Position numbers and translations under genes: made by a program
Shown: positions 1 through 6,364 of the stretch, piece after piece
Layout: every line of letters starts with the position of its first letter
Position numbering within the stretch: the first letter of the stretch is position 1
The notes under the pieces: model-generated
Seen by the model: the letters and a program-made list of their open reading frames with translations, nothing else
The model's database searches: none
Told to the model about the DNA's origin: nothing
NCBI GenBank assembly: GCA_003451715.1
Contig: DMJN01000295.1
Coordinates: 1-6,364 of the forward strand
Direction of reading: 5' to 3'
DNA from: Gammaproteobacteria bacterium
Lineage (GTDB): Bacteria; Pseudomonadota; Gammaproteobacteria; Pseudomonadales; Pseudohongiellaceae
DNA length: 6,364 nucleotides

Positions 1-79
1 AATTCGTTCCAGCACACAGTGTCCCGGGCTGTTGGCTACGGGCAGCCTTTCATTCTGCATGAATTAATCTACCAACAGA
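1..79. other. Non-coding stretch downstream of secG
   Basis: This stretch lies beyond the secG stop codon and runs off the left edge. I see no convincing gene in it on either strand. On the transcribed (minus) strand there is a possible weak stem, GGCTG at 47-43 with CAGCC at 31-27 and an 11-nt loop. No run of T follows it, so it does not qualify as an intrinsic terminator. No tRNA begins here, although tRNA genes commonly follow secG in Gammaproteobacteria and could start just outside the window. The absence of a visible terminator leaves read-through into downstream genes possible. Confidence 0.5.
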
Positions 80-466
80 CTAATTGTTGTCTACAGGCAG
101 GACCGGCACATCATCTTGATTGCTTGTTTGTTCTACTTCATCCTGGATTTGCGGAACATCAGATTGCTCGGTGGTGGTCTCTTCCAGGAATTCCTGGTTA
201 ACTACCGGCAGTCCCACGGTAGCGCCTACACCAGACTGATTGCGGGCGAAGATCGCCAACGACAGGCTTGTTACGAAAAATATTGTAGCCGCAACCGTGG
301 TTGCTTTTACCAGGAAGTTTCCGCTTCCGGATGCCCCGAATACTGTTTGCGACGCGCCGGCTCCAAATGAGGCACCGGCATCAGCACCCTTGCCTTGTTG
401 CAGGAGCACCAGGCCAACGATAACGACGGCCACAACTACATGAATAAATACGATCAAGGTTTGCAT
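80..466 (-). CDS. secG: SecG, protein-export membrane subunit of the SecYEG translocon
   Basis: SecG is the small, non-essential third subunit of the SecYEG channel in the inner membrane and assists SecA-driven translocation of preproteins. The 128-residue product has the family layout. A first hydrophobic helix spans about residues 4-22. It is followed by QQGKGADAG and a Gly/Ala/Ser-rich cytoplasmic loop containing FGAGASQTVFG and GSGNFL (34-52), the family signature. A second helix spans about 55-74. A long, low-complexity acidic tail rich in Glu, Asp, Gln and Thr (about 91-128) follows, which the known SecG topology would place in the periplasm. The ATG at 466 lies 5 nt after the tpiA stop and has only a weak Shine-Dalgarno sequence (GCGGA inside the tpiA end), so translational coupling to tpiA is likely. 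The stop codon is TAG. Identity is secure from the loop motif and the position. Confidence 0.96.
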   Translation of the reverse strand: MQTLIVFIHVVVAVVIVGLVLLQQGKGADAGASFGAGASQTVFGASGSGNFLVKATTVAATIFFVTSLSLAIFARNQSGVGATVGLPVVNQEFLEETTTEQSDVPQIQDEVEQTSNQDDVPVLPVDNN

Positions 467-471
467 GATTG

Positions 472-1227
472 TTAATCCGCACTTTTACAAATAGATATAA
501 ATTCTTCAGCCTTCAATGAGGCTCCACCTACCAGACCGCCATCAATGTCGGCCTGAAGAAACAAGGCCTTCGCATTGTCAGCTTTTACACTGCCGCCATA
601 GATAATCCGTATCGAGCCTGCGACAGCGGCATCCTGAGCTGCCAGATGGTCACGCAAGATCCAATGAACTCCTTGCGCCTGGGTTGGACTTGCAGTTTGC
701 CCGGTTCCAATTGCCCAAATCGGCTCATAGGCAATGACTGCCCGATCAAATGCTTGAATGCCGACCTGGTCGATGACGGCATTCAGTTGAGCGATAACAA
801 CCTCTTCAGTAAGGTCTTGTTGCCGCTGCTCCAGTGACTCACCAATGCAGAGTATGGGAGTTAACCCACTCGCCTGCGCCGCTGCAATCTTCGCCGCCAC
901 CAGCTGATCCGATTCCTGGAAGATCTCTCGTCTCTCGGAATGGCCAACAATCACATAGCTGACCCCGAAATCCGCCAGCATAGAAGCGGATACTTCTCCA
1001 GTCCGGGCACCTTCAGGCTCACTATTCAGATCCTGAGCACCCAGCAACACGGGCTTATTTTGCAGCAGTTCCTTCACCAGTCCCAGATGAATATAGCTGG
1101 GACAGATACCTATTTCGACCTTGTCCGAATGCTCGGCGGTTGCCCCTACTACCTCTTGCAATAACGCAGTAGCCTGAGCCAGGGTTCCGTGCATCTTCCA
1201 GTTGCCTACAACCAGCTTGCGGCGCAT
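472..1227 (-). CDS. tpiA: Triosephosphate isomerase
   Basis: TpiA interconverts dihydroxyacetone phosphate and glyceraldehyde 3-phosphate in glycolysis and gluconeogenesis; it is a cytosolic (beta/alpha)8 barrel, normally a dimer. The 251-residue length is normal. Visible active-site elements are Asn9 and Lys11 in GNWKMHG, the electrophilic His96 in VGHSERR, the general base Glu168 in AYEPIWAIGTG with the mobile loop 6 just after it, and the phosphate-binding YGGSVK (210-215) and GGLVGGASL (230-238). All key residues are present, so the enzyme should be active. In loop 3, which reaches into the partner subunit, the motif reads GARTGEVSA (73-81); Arg75 occupies a position that is often Phe, Tyr or Leu. 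The ATG at 1227 has GGAAGG 11 nt upstream and is the only sensible start. The gene has its own candidate promoter in the 147-nt gap after glmM and overlaps no neighbour; secG follows after 5 nt. Confidence 0.97.
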   Translation of the reverse strand: MRRKLVVGNWKMHGTLAQATALLQEVVGATAEHSDKVEIGICPSYIHLGLVKELLQNKPVLLGAQDLNSEPEGARTGEVSASMLADFGVSYVIVGHSERREIFQESDQLVAAKIAAAQASGLTPILCIGESLEQRQQDLTEEVVIAQLNAVIDQVGIQAFDRAVIAYEPIWAIGTGQTASPTQAQGVHWILRDHLAAQDAAVAGSIRIIYGGSVKADNAKALFLQADIDGGLVGGASLKAEEFISICKSAD

Positions 1228-1238
1228 GCTTCGATAAA

Positions 1239-1244
1239 CCTTCC
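1239..1244 (-). promoter_or_regulatory. Ribosome binding site of tpiA
   Basis: GGAAGG reads on the minus strand 11 nt before the tpiA ATG. This is slightly long spacing but a good purine-rich match, and no other Shine-Dalgarno candidate lies closer. It supports the start at 1227. Confidence 0.6.
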
Positions 1245-1275
1245 AGATTTCGGGAGCCAGAGAAAACGGGCGCCA

Positions 1276-1304
1276 ATACTAACCAAGATAAGGGGGTCTT
1301 GCAA
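1276..1304 (-). promoter_or_regulatory. Candidate sigma-70 promoter for tpiA-secG
   Basis: On the minus strand a -35 box TTGCAA (1304-1299, 4 of 6 matches to TTGACA) and a -10 box TAGTAT (1281-1276, 4 of 6 matches to TATAAT) are separated by exactly 17 bp. Transcription would start near 1269-1267, giving a leader of about 40 nt before the tpiA ATG. The bases just after the -10 box read TGGCGCCCG, a GC-rich discriminator similar to those of promoters under stringent (ppGpp) and growth-rate control. It lies in the largest intergenic gap of the window, where a second transcription unit would be expected. The prediction rests on consensus matching only. Confidence 0.5.
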
Positions 1305-1374
1305 TATTTCAAATCCAGGGCAGAGCAGAAAAGAGGCTTCAGGGCAGGCCCACATCGACGTCGTCAATCACGGC

Positions 1375-2733
1375 TTAACTGTTGTCGGCTACTTCCATGG
1401 CAACCAGTTCTGACAGCTCCTGAGCCAGGCGATGCACTGCTTTGAGGTCTTCACCCTCAACCATTACCCGCAACACCGGTTCGGTGCCAGAGGATCTCAG
1501 GAGTACGCGACCATTCTTACCGAGTTGGGATTCGACATCTGAAACGGCGGATTGTACGGTTTGGTTTTGGCTTATATCGACCGTGTTGGCAACTCTGATA
1601 TTGACCATGGACTGCGGCAATTTACGCATCTTGCCAGTAAGATCTGCCAGTGGCTGATCACAATTAGCTATTGCTGCCAGCGCCTGCAGCGCAGAGACGA
1701 TACCGTCACCGGTTGTAGTAATGTCCAGACAGATAATATGGCCAGACGATTCACCCCCGAGATCCCACCCCCTTTCCAGCATTTCCTGCATGACGTAACG
1801 ATCTCCTACAGGAGTTCGCACGAAGGGAACATCTAGAGCATCGAGCGCCAGTTCCAGCCCCAGGTTGCTCATCGCTGTACCAACGACACCGCCAAAATCG
1901 ATGTTTTGCCGGCGCCGGTCCCGCGCGATCACGTAAAGAATCTCGTCGCCATCGACAATGTTACCGAGGTGGTCCACCATGATCACTCTATCTCCATCGC
2001 CATCGAAGGCAATTCCAAGATCGGCCTGCTCGGCTTTAACCGTTTCGGAAAGAATCTGTGGAGAGGTTGAGCCGCTCTGCTCATTGATATTCAGGCCATC
2101 GGGTGAGACACCGATCGCCTTGACCCTGGCACCCAATTCTTCGAAGACTGCTGGTGCGATGTGGTAGGTGGATCCGTGTGCACAATCGACGACTATCTTC
2201 AGCCCATTAAATTTGAGAGAAGAACCCACGGTGCTCTTGCAAAATTCTATATAACGTCCGGCGGCATCGTTGATACGCGATGCCTTTCCGAGTGACTGGG
2301 GCGTAACAGTTGACACATTTTTTGAAAGTAGTTCTTCTATGGCATATTCCACTTCGTCGGGTAATTTGGTGCCCTCACTGGAGAAAAATTTGATGCCGTT
2401 ATCTTCGAAAGAGTTATGAGAGGCACTTATTACTATTCCAGCCTGGGCTCGTAGTGTTCTTGTAAGGTAGGCGATAGCCGGCGTTGGCATCGGGCCGGTC
2501 AGATTGGTATCCACACCGGCTGCGGTAACACCCGCTTCCAATGCTGCCTCAAACATATAGCCTGAGATGCGTGTGTCCTTGCCGATGAGAATTTTGTTGC
2601 GTCCATTGCCTTTGCACGAAAAAACACGCCCTGCAGCCCATCCAAGCTTCAACATGAAATCAGGTGTAATAGGCGCGGTTCCTACTGTCCCCCTGATGCC
2701 ATCGGTACCAAAATATTTCTTAATGGTCTGCAT
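1375..2733 (-). CDS. glmM: Phosphoglucosamine mutase
   Basis: GlmM converts glucosamine 6-phosphate to glucosamine 1-phosphate, the step before GlmU in making UDP-GlcNAc for peptidoglycan and lipopolysaccharide. It belongs to the alpha-D-phosphohexomutase family. The 452-residue protein starts [15 protein letters not shown], the usual family opening. The phosphoserine loop is SASHN (103-107), with Ser105 as the predicted phosphorylated residue. The Mg-binding loop is DGDGDR (244-249), the sugar-binding loop is GESSGH (327-332), and the phosphate-binding loop [15 protein letters not shown] (413-427) is in the C-terminal domain. The residue after SASHN is Ser108 (codon TCT) where Pro is usual. 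An in-frame ATG at 2760 would add nine residues (MPEQKGEEV) and overlap the folP end by 8 nt, but it has no Shine-Dalgarno sequence. The ATG at 2733 has GGGTGA 7 nt upstream and matches the family N-terminus, so I use it. The gene sits 19 nt after the folP stop and is probably cotranscribed with it. Confidence 0.96.
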   Translation of the reverse strand: MQTIKKYFGTDGIRGTVGTAPITPDFMLKLGWAAGRVFSCKGNGRNKILIGKDTRISGYMFEAALEAGVTAAGVDTNLTGPMPTPAIAYLTRTLRAQAGIVISASHNSFEDNGIKFFSSEGTKLPDEVEYAIEELLSKNVSTVTPQSLGKASRINDAAGRYIEFCKSTVGSSLKFNGLKIVVDCAHGSTYHIAPAVFEELGARVKAIGVSPDGLNINEQSGSTSPQILSETVKAEQADLGIAFDGDGDRVIMVDHLGNIVDGDEILYVIARDRRRQNIDFGGVVGTAMSNLGLELALDALDVPFVRTPVGDRYVMQEMLERGWDLGGESSGHIICLDITTTGDGIVSALQALAAIANCDQPLADLTGKMRKLPQSMVNIRVANTVDISQNQTVQSAVSDVESQLGKNGRVLLRSSGTEPVLRVMVEGEDLKAVHRLAQELSELVAMEVADNS

Positions 2734-2740
2734 CACTTCT

Positions 2741-2746
2741 TCACCC
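2741..2746 (-). promoter_or_regulatory. Ribosome binding site that decides the glmM start
   Basis: GGGTGA reads on the minus strand and its GGTGA is complementary to the 16S rRNA 3' end. It lies 7 nt before the ATG at 2733, inside the alternative nine-codon extension that begins at 2760. Its placement argues for the shorter, family-typical GlmM N-terminus. It lies just past the folP stop codon, so ribosomes finishing folP could reinitiate here. Confidence 0.65.
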
Positions 2747-2752
2747 TTCTGC

Positions 2753-3613
2753 TCAGGCATTGATATATACGGAGTTTACTCTAATTGCATCGACTGTGGC
2801 AGCAACATCATGAGTTCGAACAATTCTGGCACCCCCATTTAAAGCTAATGCTGTAGCGGCTATCGAACCAGCCAGGCGCTGGTTAACCGGTTTGTCTACC
2901 ACAGCGCCGATCATAGATTTTCTAGAAATCCCCACCAGTACCGGTATATCAATGGAAGCAATGCGTGGTAATTCCTTTAGCAGCTGATAATTGTGTTCAA
3001 GGGATTTACCAAAACCGAATCCGGGATCCACTAACAGACGATCTTTGTGAATGCCTGCATCGATACATTCCCGCACCCGCTCCTGCAAGAATGACAATAC
3101 ATCTTCGACAACATTGACATAATGAAATGTCGACTGCATGGTTCGTGGCTGTCCTTGCATGTGCATGAGACATATTGCAACATCAGATTCGACGACCCGG
3201 CCAAGCGCGTCCGGGTTGGCAAGTGCACGAATATCATTGACTAACTCAGCCCCGGCAGCCACCGACTCCTTGATTACCTGTGCCGAACTGGTATCCACTG
3301 AAATACAGACATCGAGGTTGTTGCGGATTGCTTCGATTACCGGGATGACTCGGGCAAGTTGTTCCTCGGCATCGACTGCCTCGGCACCAGGCCGAGTGGA
3401 TTCGCCGCCAACATCGACAAAAATCGCCCCTTCATTCACCATTTTCTCTGCTCTGCGCAGCGCCTTATCTGTGTCGATTTCGAAACGCTGCTTGCCTGGG
3501 ATACTCATTTCAGAGCCATCGGAGAATGAATCGGGCGTGGCATTTAAAATGCCCATGCAAACGGGAACCGACAGGTCGATCTGTCTGGATCCGGCTTGCA
3601 GGAAATAGCTCAC
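2753..3613 (-). CDS. folP: Dihydropteroate synthase
   Basis: FolP condenses 6-hydroxymethyl-7,8-dihydropterin pyrophosphate with p-aminobenzoate to give 7,8-dihydropteroate, the folate-pathway step blocked by sulfonamides. The 286-residue TIM-barrel protein shows [13 protein letters not shown] (21-33), the pABA/sulfonamide loop GGESTRPGA (69-77), the pterin-pocket residues Asp107 in SVDT and Asn126-Asp127 in [14 protein letters not shown] (151-160), DPGFGFGK (197-204), GISRKS with Lys232, and RTHDV (266-270). All catalytic positions look intact, and the loop has no insertion, unlike some resistant variants. The segment after SDG (about 34-48) is a few residues longer than in E. coli FolP. The start is GTG at 3613; no other start codon lies between it and the ftsH stop, and the length fits. 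There is no clear Shine-Dalgarno sequence, and the GTG lies in the 3' arm of a hairpin. It follows ftsH by 42 nt in the same reading frame and precedes glmM. Confidence 0.96.
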   Translation of the reverse strand: MSYFLQAGSRQIDLSVPVCMGILNATPDSFSDGSEMSIPGKQRFEIDTDKALRRAEKMVNEGAIFVDVGGESTRPGAEAVDAEEQLARVIPVIEAIRNNLDVCISVDTSSAQVIKESVAAGAELVNDIRALANPDALGRVVESDVAICLMHMQGQPRTMQSTFHYVNVVEDVLSFLQERVRECIDAGIHKDRLLVDPGFGFGKSLEHNYQLLKELPRIASIDIPVLVGISRKSMIGAVVDKPVNQRLAGSIAATALALNGGARIVRTHDVAATVDAIRVNSVYINA

Positions 3614-3638
3614 TGATGCGGGACTTGCAGCAGTGAGC
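3608..3638 (-). promoter_or_regulatory. Inverted repeat sequestering the folP start codon
   Basis: The minus-strand transcript reads GCUCACUG (3638-3631) and CAGUGAGC (3615-3608), a perfect 8-bp inverted repeat. One C-U mismatch inside it is followed by three more pairs (UGC at 3629-3627 with GCA at 3619-3617), leaving a 7-nt loop AAGUCCC. The GTG start codon of folP (3613-3611) lies inside the 3' arm. No U-run follows, so it is not an ordinary intrinsic terminator. The likely roles, by inference, are limiting folP translation, making it depend on ribosome traffic from ftsH, or stabilising the ftsH mRNA 3' end. Confidence 0.6.
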
Positions 3639-3655
3639 CAGAATTGAAGCGGGGC

Positions 3656-5584
3656 TTAATGTTCGCTGGCAGGTCCACCGATCGTACTGGAATCGTCGAC
3701 TTCTTCTTGCTCGACTTCGCTGGCACCAGAATCACCATCTCCTGAATCAGCCCAGTCTTCCGGCGGTCGCGGTTTCTTTCCTTCCATGATGTCATCGATC
3801 TGTTTGGAATCGATTGTCTCGTATTCCATGAGCGCGTCTTTCATGATCTCCATCATGTCTTTGTGTTTTTCGAGAACATCCTGCGCCTTGGCATAGCATG
3901 TATCGATGATGTTGCGTACTTCCTTGTCGATGGCCATCGCAGTGTCACCGGACACAGTCTTGGATTGAGACGCAGCAGAGCGCCCGAGGAAGACTTCCCC
4001 TTCGTCCTCTGAATAAAGCAATGGCCCGAGTTCTTCTGACAGACCCCATTTGGTTACCATATTACGCGCCATCTCGGTGGCACGCTGAATGTCATTCGAA
4101 GCGCCAGTTGTCACTCCTTCCTTTCCAAGAGTCATTTCTTCGGCAATACGACCACCATAAAGACTACAGATCTGGCTAAGAATCTGCTGCTTGCTGAAGC
4201 TATAACGATCTTCTTCCGGTAGAAACATAGTGACGCCCAGAGCCCTACCACGGGGAATAATGCTGACCTTATAAACAGGGTCATGCAGGGGCATCAGACG
4301 GCCGACGATGGCATGGCCAGCCTCATGATAGGCGGTATTCGATCTTTCTTTATCAGACATCACCATTGATTTGCGCTCTGCGCCCATCATGATCTTGTCT
4401 TTTGCCTTCTCGAAATGTTCCATATTTACCAGTCGCCTGGCAGCTCGCGCCGCAAACAGGGCGGCTTCGTTAACCAGGTTAGCGAGATCGGCACCGGACA
4501 TTCCCGGCGTTCCCCTGGCGATGACGCTGGCCTGAACCCGGTCATCAATGGGCACTTTACGCATGTGCACTTTCAATATTTGTTCGCGCCCGCGAATATC
4601 GGGCAATCCCACCGTAACCTGGCGATCGAATCGTCCTGGTCTTAGTAACGCCGGGTCCAGAACATCAGGTCGGTTGGTAGCAGCCATTACGATGACACCA
4701 TCATTTGCTTCGAAACCATCCATCTCCACCAGCAACTGATTCAAAGTTTGTTCGCGTTCATCATGCCCACCACCCAGGCCGGCACCTCGGTGACGACCGA
4801 CTGCATCAATCTCGTCGATGAAGATAATACAGGGTGCTTGTTTCTTCGCCTGATCAAACATGTCGCGTACACGGGACGCACCGACGCCGACGAACATCTC
4901 GACGAAGTCTGATCCGGAAATTGTAAAGAAAGGGACTTTAGCTTCACCGGCAATGGCCTTGGCTAACAGAGTCTTACCAGTACCGGGTGGACCTACCAGC
5001 AGAATGCCGCGAGGAATGCGCCCACCAAGCCGTTGAAATCTGTCAGGCTCGCGCAGAAACTCCACCAACTCCTGCACATCTTCCTTCGCTTCTTCGACTC
5101 CGGCTACGTCGGCAAAGGTAACCTTGATCTGATCTTCACCCAGTAATTTGGCCTTGCTCTTGCCGAACGACATCGGCCCACCTTTGCCACCGGCACCACC
5201 CCCCTGCATCTGTCGCATGAAGAAGTAGAACAAGCCAACGATGAGCAGGACAGGAAAGGCACCCACAAGCAATTGGGACCAGATGCTTGGTTGCTTCGGC
5301 TCAACGGCGTTGATGGCGACACCATTCTCGAACAAATCGGATATTAATTGATCGTCACCGATGGCTGGCAAGAAAGTGCGGAACTGCGAATTGTCCATGC
5401 GTATTCCCAGTATATCGAGGCCAGCGAGTTCAACCGCACGGACTCGACCCGAGCGAACCTCGCTGATGAACTGGGAATAATTGATATTGTCTTGCTGTGG
5501 TTCCCGATTGATATTATTGAAAACCATCAACAACACACCGGCTATTATCATCCAGAGTATTAGGTTTTTTGCCATATCATTCAA
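3656..5584 (-). CDS. ftsH: FtsH, ATP-dependent membrane zinc metalloprotease
   Basis: FtsH is a hexameric AAA+ protease of the inner membrane that degrades unassembled membrane proteins. In E. coli it also degrades LpxC and sigma-32. The 642 residues follow the family order. A first membrane helix (about 8-24) precedes a periplasmic domain (about 25-103), and a second helix lies at about 104-123. The AAA module has Walker A GPPGTGKT (198-205), the pore motif FVG (231-233), Walker B IIFIDEID (253-260) and the second region of homology [19 protein letters not shown] (303-321), with arginines 316 and 319. The M41 protease domain has HEAGH (420-424) and the third zinc ligand Asp498 in GASND. All these positions sit three residues after their E. 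coli counterparts. The C-terminal tail (about 605-642) is acidic and looks disordered. The start is uncertain: TTG at 5584 gives MNDMAKNL and has AGGGAG at proper spacing, whereas ATG at 5575 gives the E. coli-like MAKNL but lies 17 nt from that site. folP follows after 42 nt. Confidence 0.97.
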   Translation of the reverse strand: MNDMAKNLILWMIIAGVLLMVFNNINREPQQDNINYSQFISEVRSGRVRAVELAGLDILGIRMDNSQFRTFLPAIGDDQLISDLFENGVAINAVEPKQPSIWSQLLVGAFPVLLIVGLFYFFMRQMQGGGAGGKGGPMSFGKSKAKLLGEDQIKVTFADVAGVEEAKEDVQELVEFLREPDRFQRLGGRIPRGILLVGPPGTGKTLLAKAIAGEAKVPFFTISGSDFVEMFVGVGASRVRDMFDQAKKQAPCIIFIDEIDAVGRHRGAGLGGGHDEREQTLNQLLVEMDGFEANDGVIVMAATNRPDVLDPALLRPGRFDRQVTVGLPDIRGREQILKVHMRKVPIDDRVQASVIARGTPGMSGADLANLVNEAALFAARAARRLVNMEHFEKAKDKIMMGAERKSMVMSDKERSNTAYHEAGHAIVGRLMPLHDPVYKVSIIPRGRALGVTMFLPEEDRYSFSKQQILSQICSLYGGRIAEEMTLGKEGVTTGASNDIQRATEMARNMVTKWGLSEELGPLLYSEDEGEVFLGRSAASQSKTVSGDTAMAIDKEVRNIIDTCYAKAQDVLEKHKDMMEIMKDALMEYETIDSKQIDDIMEGKKPRPPEDWADSGDGDSGASEVEQEEVDDSSTIGGPASEH

Positions 5585-5721
5585 GAGCTTATCTCCCTAA
5601 GGATTGCGTTTACGTTGACTGAACGGGCAGGCTGCCAGGCCTTGCTCGAAAAGGGTCGAAATGATTGTTTCGCCCACATATACCGCTAATTCTAATGCTT
5701 ATTGAAAATATTGCACGCTAA
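5585..5721 (-). other. Intergenic region between rlmE and ftsH
   Basis: This 137-nt gap is wider than needed for simple cotranscription and is A+T-rich on its rlmE side. On the minus strand it holds a TAGAAT near 5694-5689 that could be a -10 box, but the -35 candidates at 16-18 bp are poor. A small hairpin (CGAAA 5672-5668 with TTTCG 5661-5657, 6-nt loop) and a 4-bp GGCA/TGCC stem are also visible, with no T-run. No sigma-32-like element was recognised. An internal ftsH promoter is possible but not shown. Confidence 0.35.
5593..5598 (-). promoter_or_regulatory. Ribosome binding site that decides the ftsH start
   Basis: AGGGAG reads on the minus strand, 8 nt before the TTG at 5584 and 17 nt before the in-frame ATG at 5575. 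It is among the strongest Shine-Dalgarno matches in the window, and its spacing favours the TTG. If the ATG is used instead, no comparable purine-rich site lies at normal distance. Confidence 0.6.
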
Positions 5722-6364
5722 TTACGTTCTACCTTTAAAAACCTGCGACGGACCACTCATAAAACCTGTGGCCAGCAGATAGTTCTCCCGTGAACGAGGC
5801 CTAGAAGCCCCGGGTTTTCGGGACTTTACGACTTTAAAGCTGGACTGTAGCTGCTTGCGATAGGCATCGAAACCAGTGCCCTGAAACACCTTTACCAGGA
5901 GAGTTGCCCCCGGTTTCAAGATGGATTCCGCCATTTCCAGCGCCAATTCAGCCAGGTACATGGCCCGTGGCTGATCTATCGCCTTCACACCACTCATATT
6001 GGGGCTCATATCAGAGATTACAAGGTCCGCAGGGGCACCCTCGAGATGTTTCAGCAGCTCATTCAAAACCGCATCGTCTGAGAAATCGCCCTGTACAAAT
6101 GTCACGTTGGCAATAGAGTCTATCGGCAAAATATCACTGGCCAATACCTTGCCCCCGTCACCTACCAGTTGCGCCGCCACCTGCGACCAGCCACCCGGGG
6201 CTGCCCCCAGATCTACCACCGTCATGCCAGGTGCAATTAACCGGTCCTTTTCCTGAATCTCCAGTAATTTGTAGCTGGCACGTGAACGGTAGCCTTCATC
6301 CTGACTCCGTTTGACATAGGAATCATCGAAATGTTCTTTCAACCACTGTTTGCTGCTTTTCGAA
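5722..6364 (-). CDS. rlmE: RlmE (FtsJ/RrmJ), 23S rRNA U2552 2'-O-methyltransferase, 5' end cut by window edge
   Basis: RlmE is the heat-shock-associated SAM-dependent enzyme that methylates the 2'-OH of U2552 in the A loop of 23S rRNA, late in 50S assembly. The frame is open to the right edge. Before LKEHFDDSY (from 6342) the visible codons give SKSSKQW, matching the basic RlmE N-terminus, so the TTG at 6342 is an internal leucine and the true start lies outside, about six codons further if the length matches E. coli. Counting from that leucine as 1, the catalytic tetrad is Lys25 (SYKLLE), Asp111 ([10 protein letters not shown]), Lys151 (LLVKVFQG) and Glu186 (SRENYL). These equal E. coli Lys38, Asp124, Lys164 and Glu199 with a constant offset of 13, so there are no internal indels. 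The SAM-binding motif is [11 protein letters not shown] (44-54). The C-terminus carries about ten residues beyond the E. coli end (after [16 protein letters not shown]). ftsH follows, as in most Gammaproteobacteria. Confidence 0.96.
   Translation of the reverse strand, partial: SKSSKQWLKEHFDDSYVKRSQDEGYRSRASYKLLEIQEKDRLIAPGMTVVDLGAAPGGWSQVAAQLVGDGGKVLASDILPIDSIANVTFVQGDFSDDAVLNELLKHLEGAPADLVISDMSPNMSGVKAIDQPRAMYLAELALEMAESILKPGATLLVKVFQGTGFDAYRKQLQSSFKVVKSRKPGASRPRSRENYLLATGFMSGPSQVFKGRT

Noticed and set aside
27..47. GGCTG/CAGCC stem as a transcription terminator after secG
   Set aside because: The stem is only 5 bp with an 11-nt loop, and no T-run follows on the minus strand.
1055..1312. 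85-codon minus-strand frame running across the tpiA start
   Set aside because: It overlaps the well-supported tpiA N-terminus in another frame, shows no domain and would begin about at the predicted -35 box. It is a shadow.
1321..1374. Terminator after glmM
   Set aside because: Short GC-rich pieces and a repeated CTGCCCTG are present, but they form no stable stem followed by a T-run. The CGACGTCG palindrome near the glmM stop is too short to carry weight.
2734..2760. Upstream ATG at 2760 as the glmM start
   Set aside because: It has no Shine-Dalgarno sequence, adds nine residues not typical of the family and overlaps folP. The ATG at 2733 has GGGTGA at 7 nt and the family N-terminus.
3138..3608. 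156-codon open frame on the plus strand opposite folP
   Set aside because: It lies wholly antisense to folP and its product is Ser/Thr/Ala-rich, as expected from a shadow frame, with no recognisable motif.
6340..6342. TTG at 6342 as the start codon of rlmE
   Set aside because: The frame stays open to the window edge, and the upstream codons encode SKSSKQW, the expected RlmE N-terminal sequence. The TTG is an internal leucine codon.
1..6364. Mobile elements, CRISPR arrays, toxin-antitoxin or defence genes
   Set aside because: Every long frame is explained by six conserved housekeeping genes. No repeat array, transposase motif or atypical composition was seen.

Overview
The window is a compact piece of bacterial housekeeping chromosome. 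Six genes lie on the minus strand and read from right to left: rlmE (cut by the right edge), ftsH, folP, glmM, tpiA and secG. Identities rest on clear family motifs. The order rlmE-ftsH-folP-glmM-(tpiA)-secG is a known gammaproteobacterial arrangement. As I recall it, the version with tpiA between glmM and secG is seen in pseudomonad-like and other non-enteric Gammaproteobacteria, whereas in Escherichia coli tpiA lies elsewhere. The FtsH start MNDMAKNL, the FolP, GlmM and RlmE sequences and the base composition (near 50% G+C by eye) all fit a non-enteric, possibly marine, gammaproteobacterium. I cannot name a genus.

Layout, right to left. Positions 6364-5722 hold RlmE (23S rRNA 2'-O-methyltransferase), open at the edge. 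A 137-nt gap with a strong Shine-Dalgarno sequence leads to ftsH (5584-3656), the membrane AAA+ zinc protease. A 42-nt gap then holds the 5' arm of a perfect 8-bp inverted repeat whose 3' arm contains the GTG start codon of folP (3613-2753, dihydropteroate synthase). glmM (phosphoglucosamine mutase) follows 19 nt later (2733-1375). A 147-nt gap contains the best promoter candidate of the window, and then come tpiA (triosephosphate isomerase, 1227-472) and, after 5 nt, secG (466-80). The last 79 nt at the left edge hold no recognisable gene or terminator; in relatives tRNA genes often follow secG.

The genes act in unrelated core processes: ribosome maturation, membrane protein quality control, folate synthesis, UDP-GlcNAc supply for peptidoglycan and LPS, central carbon metabolism, and Sec protein export. 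Their co-location reflects conserved synteny more than one pathway. rlmE-ftsH-folP-glmM and tpiA-secG look like two adjoining transcription units, with possible read-through.

I found no mobile element, CRISPR array, toxin-antitoxin or defence system, and no sign of a new system. The observations most worth checking are the hairpin that would sequester the folP start codon, the probable TTG start of ftsH, a GC-rich-discriminator promoter before tpiA-secG, and a Pro-to-Ser change beside the catalytic serine of GlmM.
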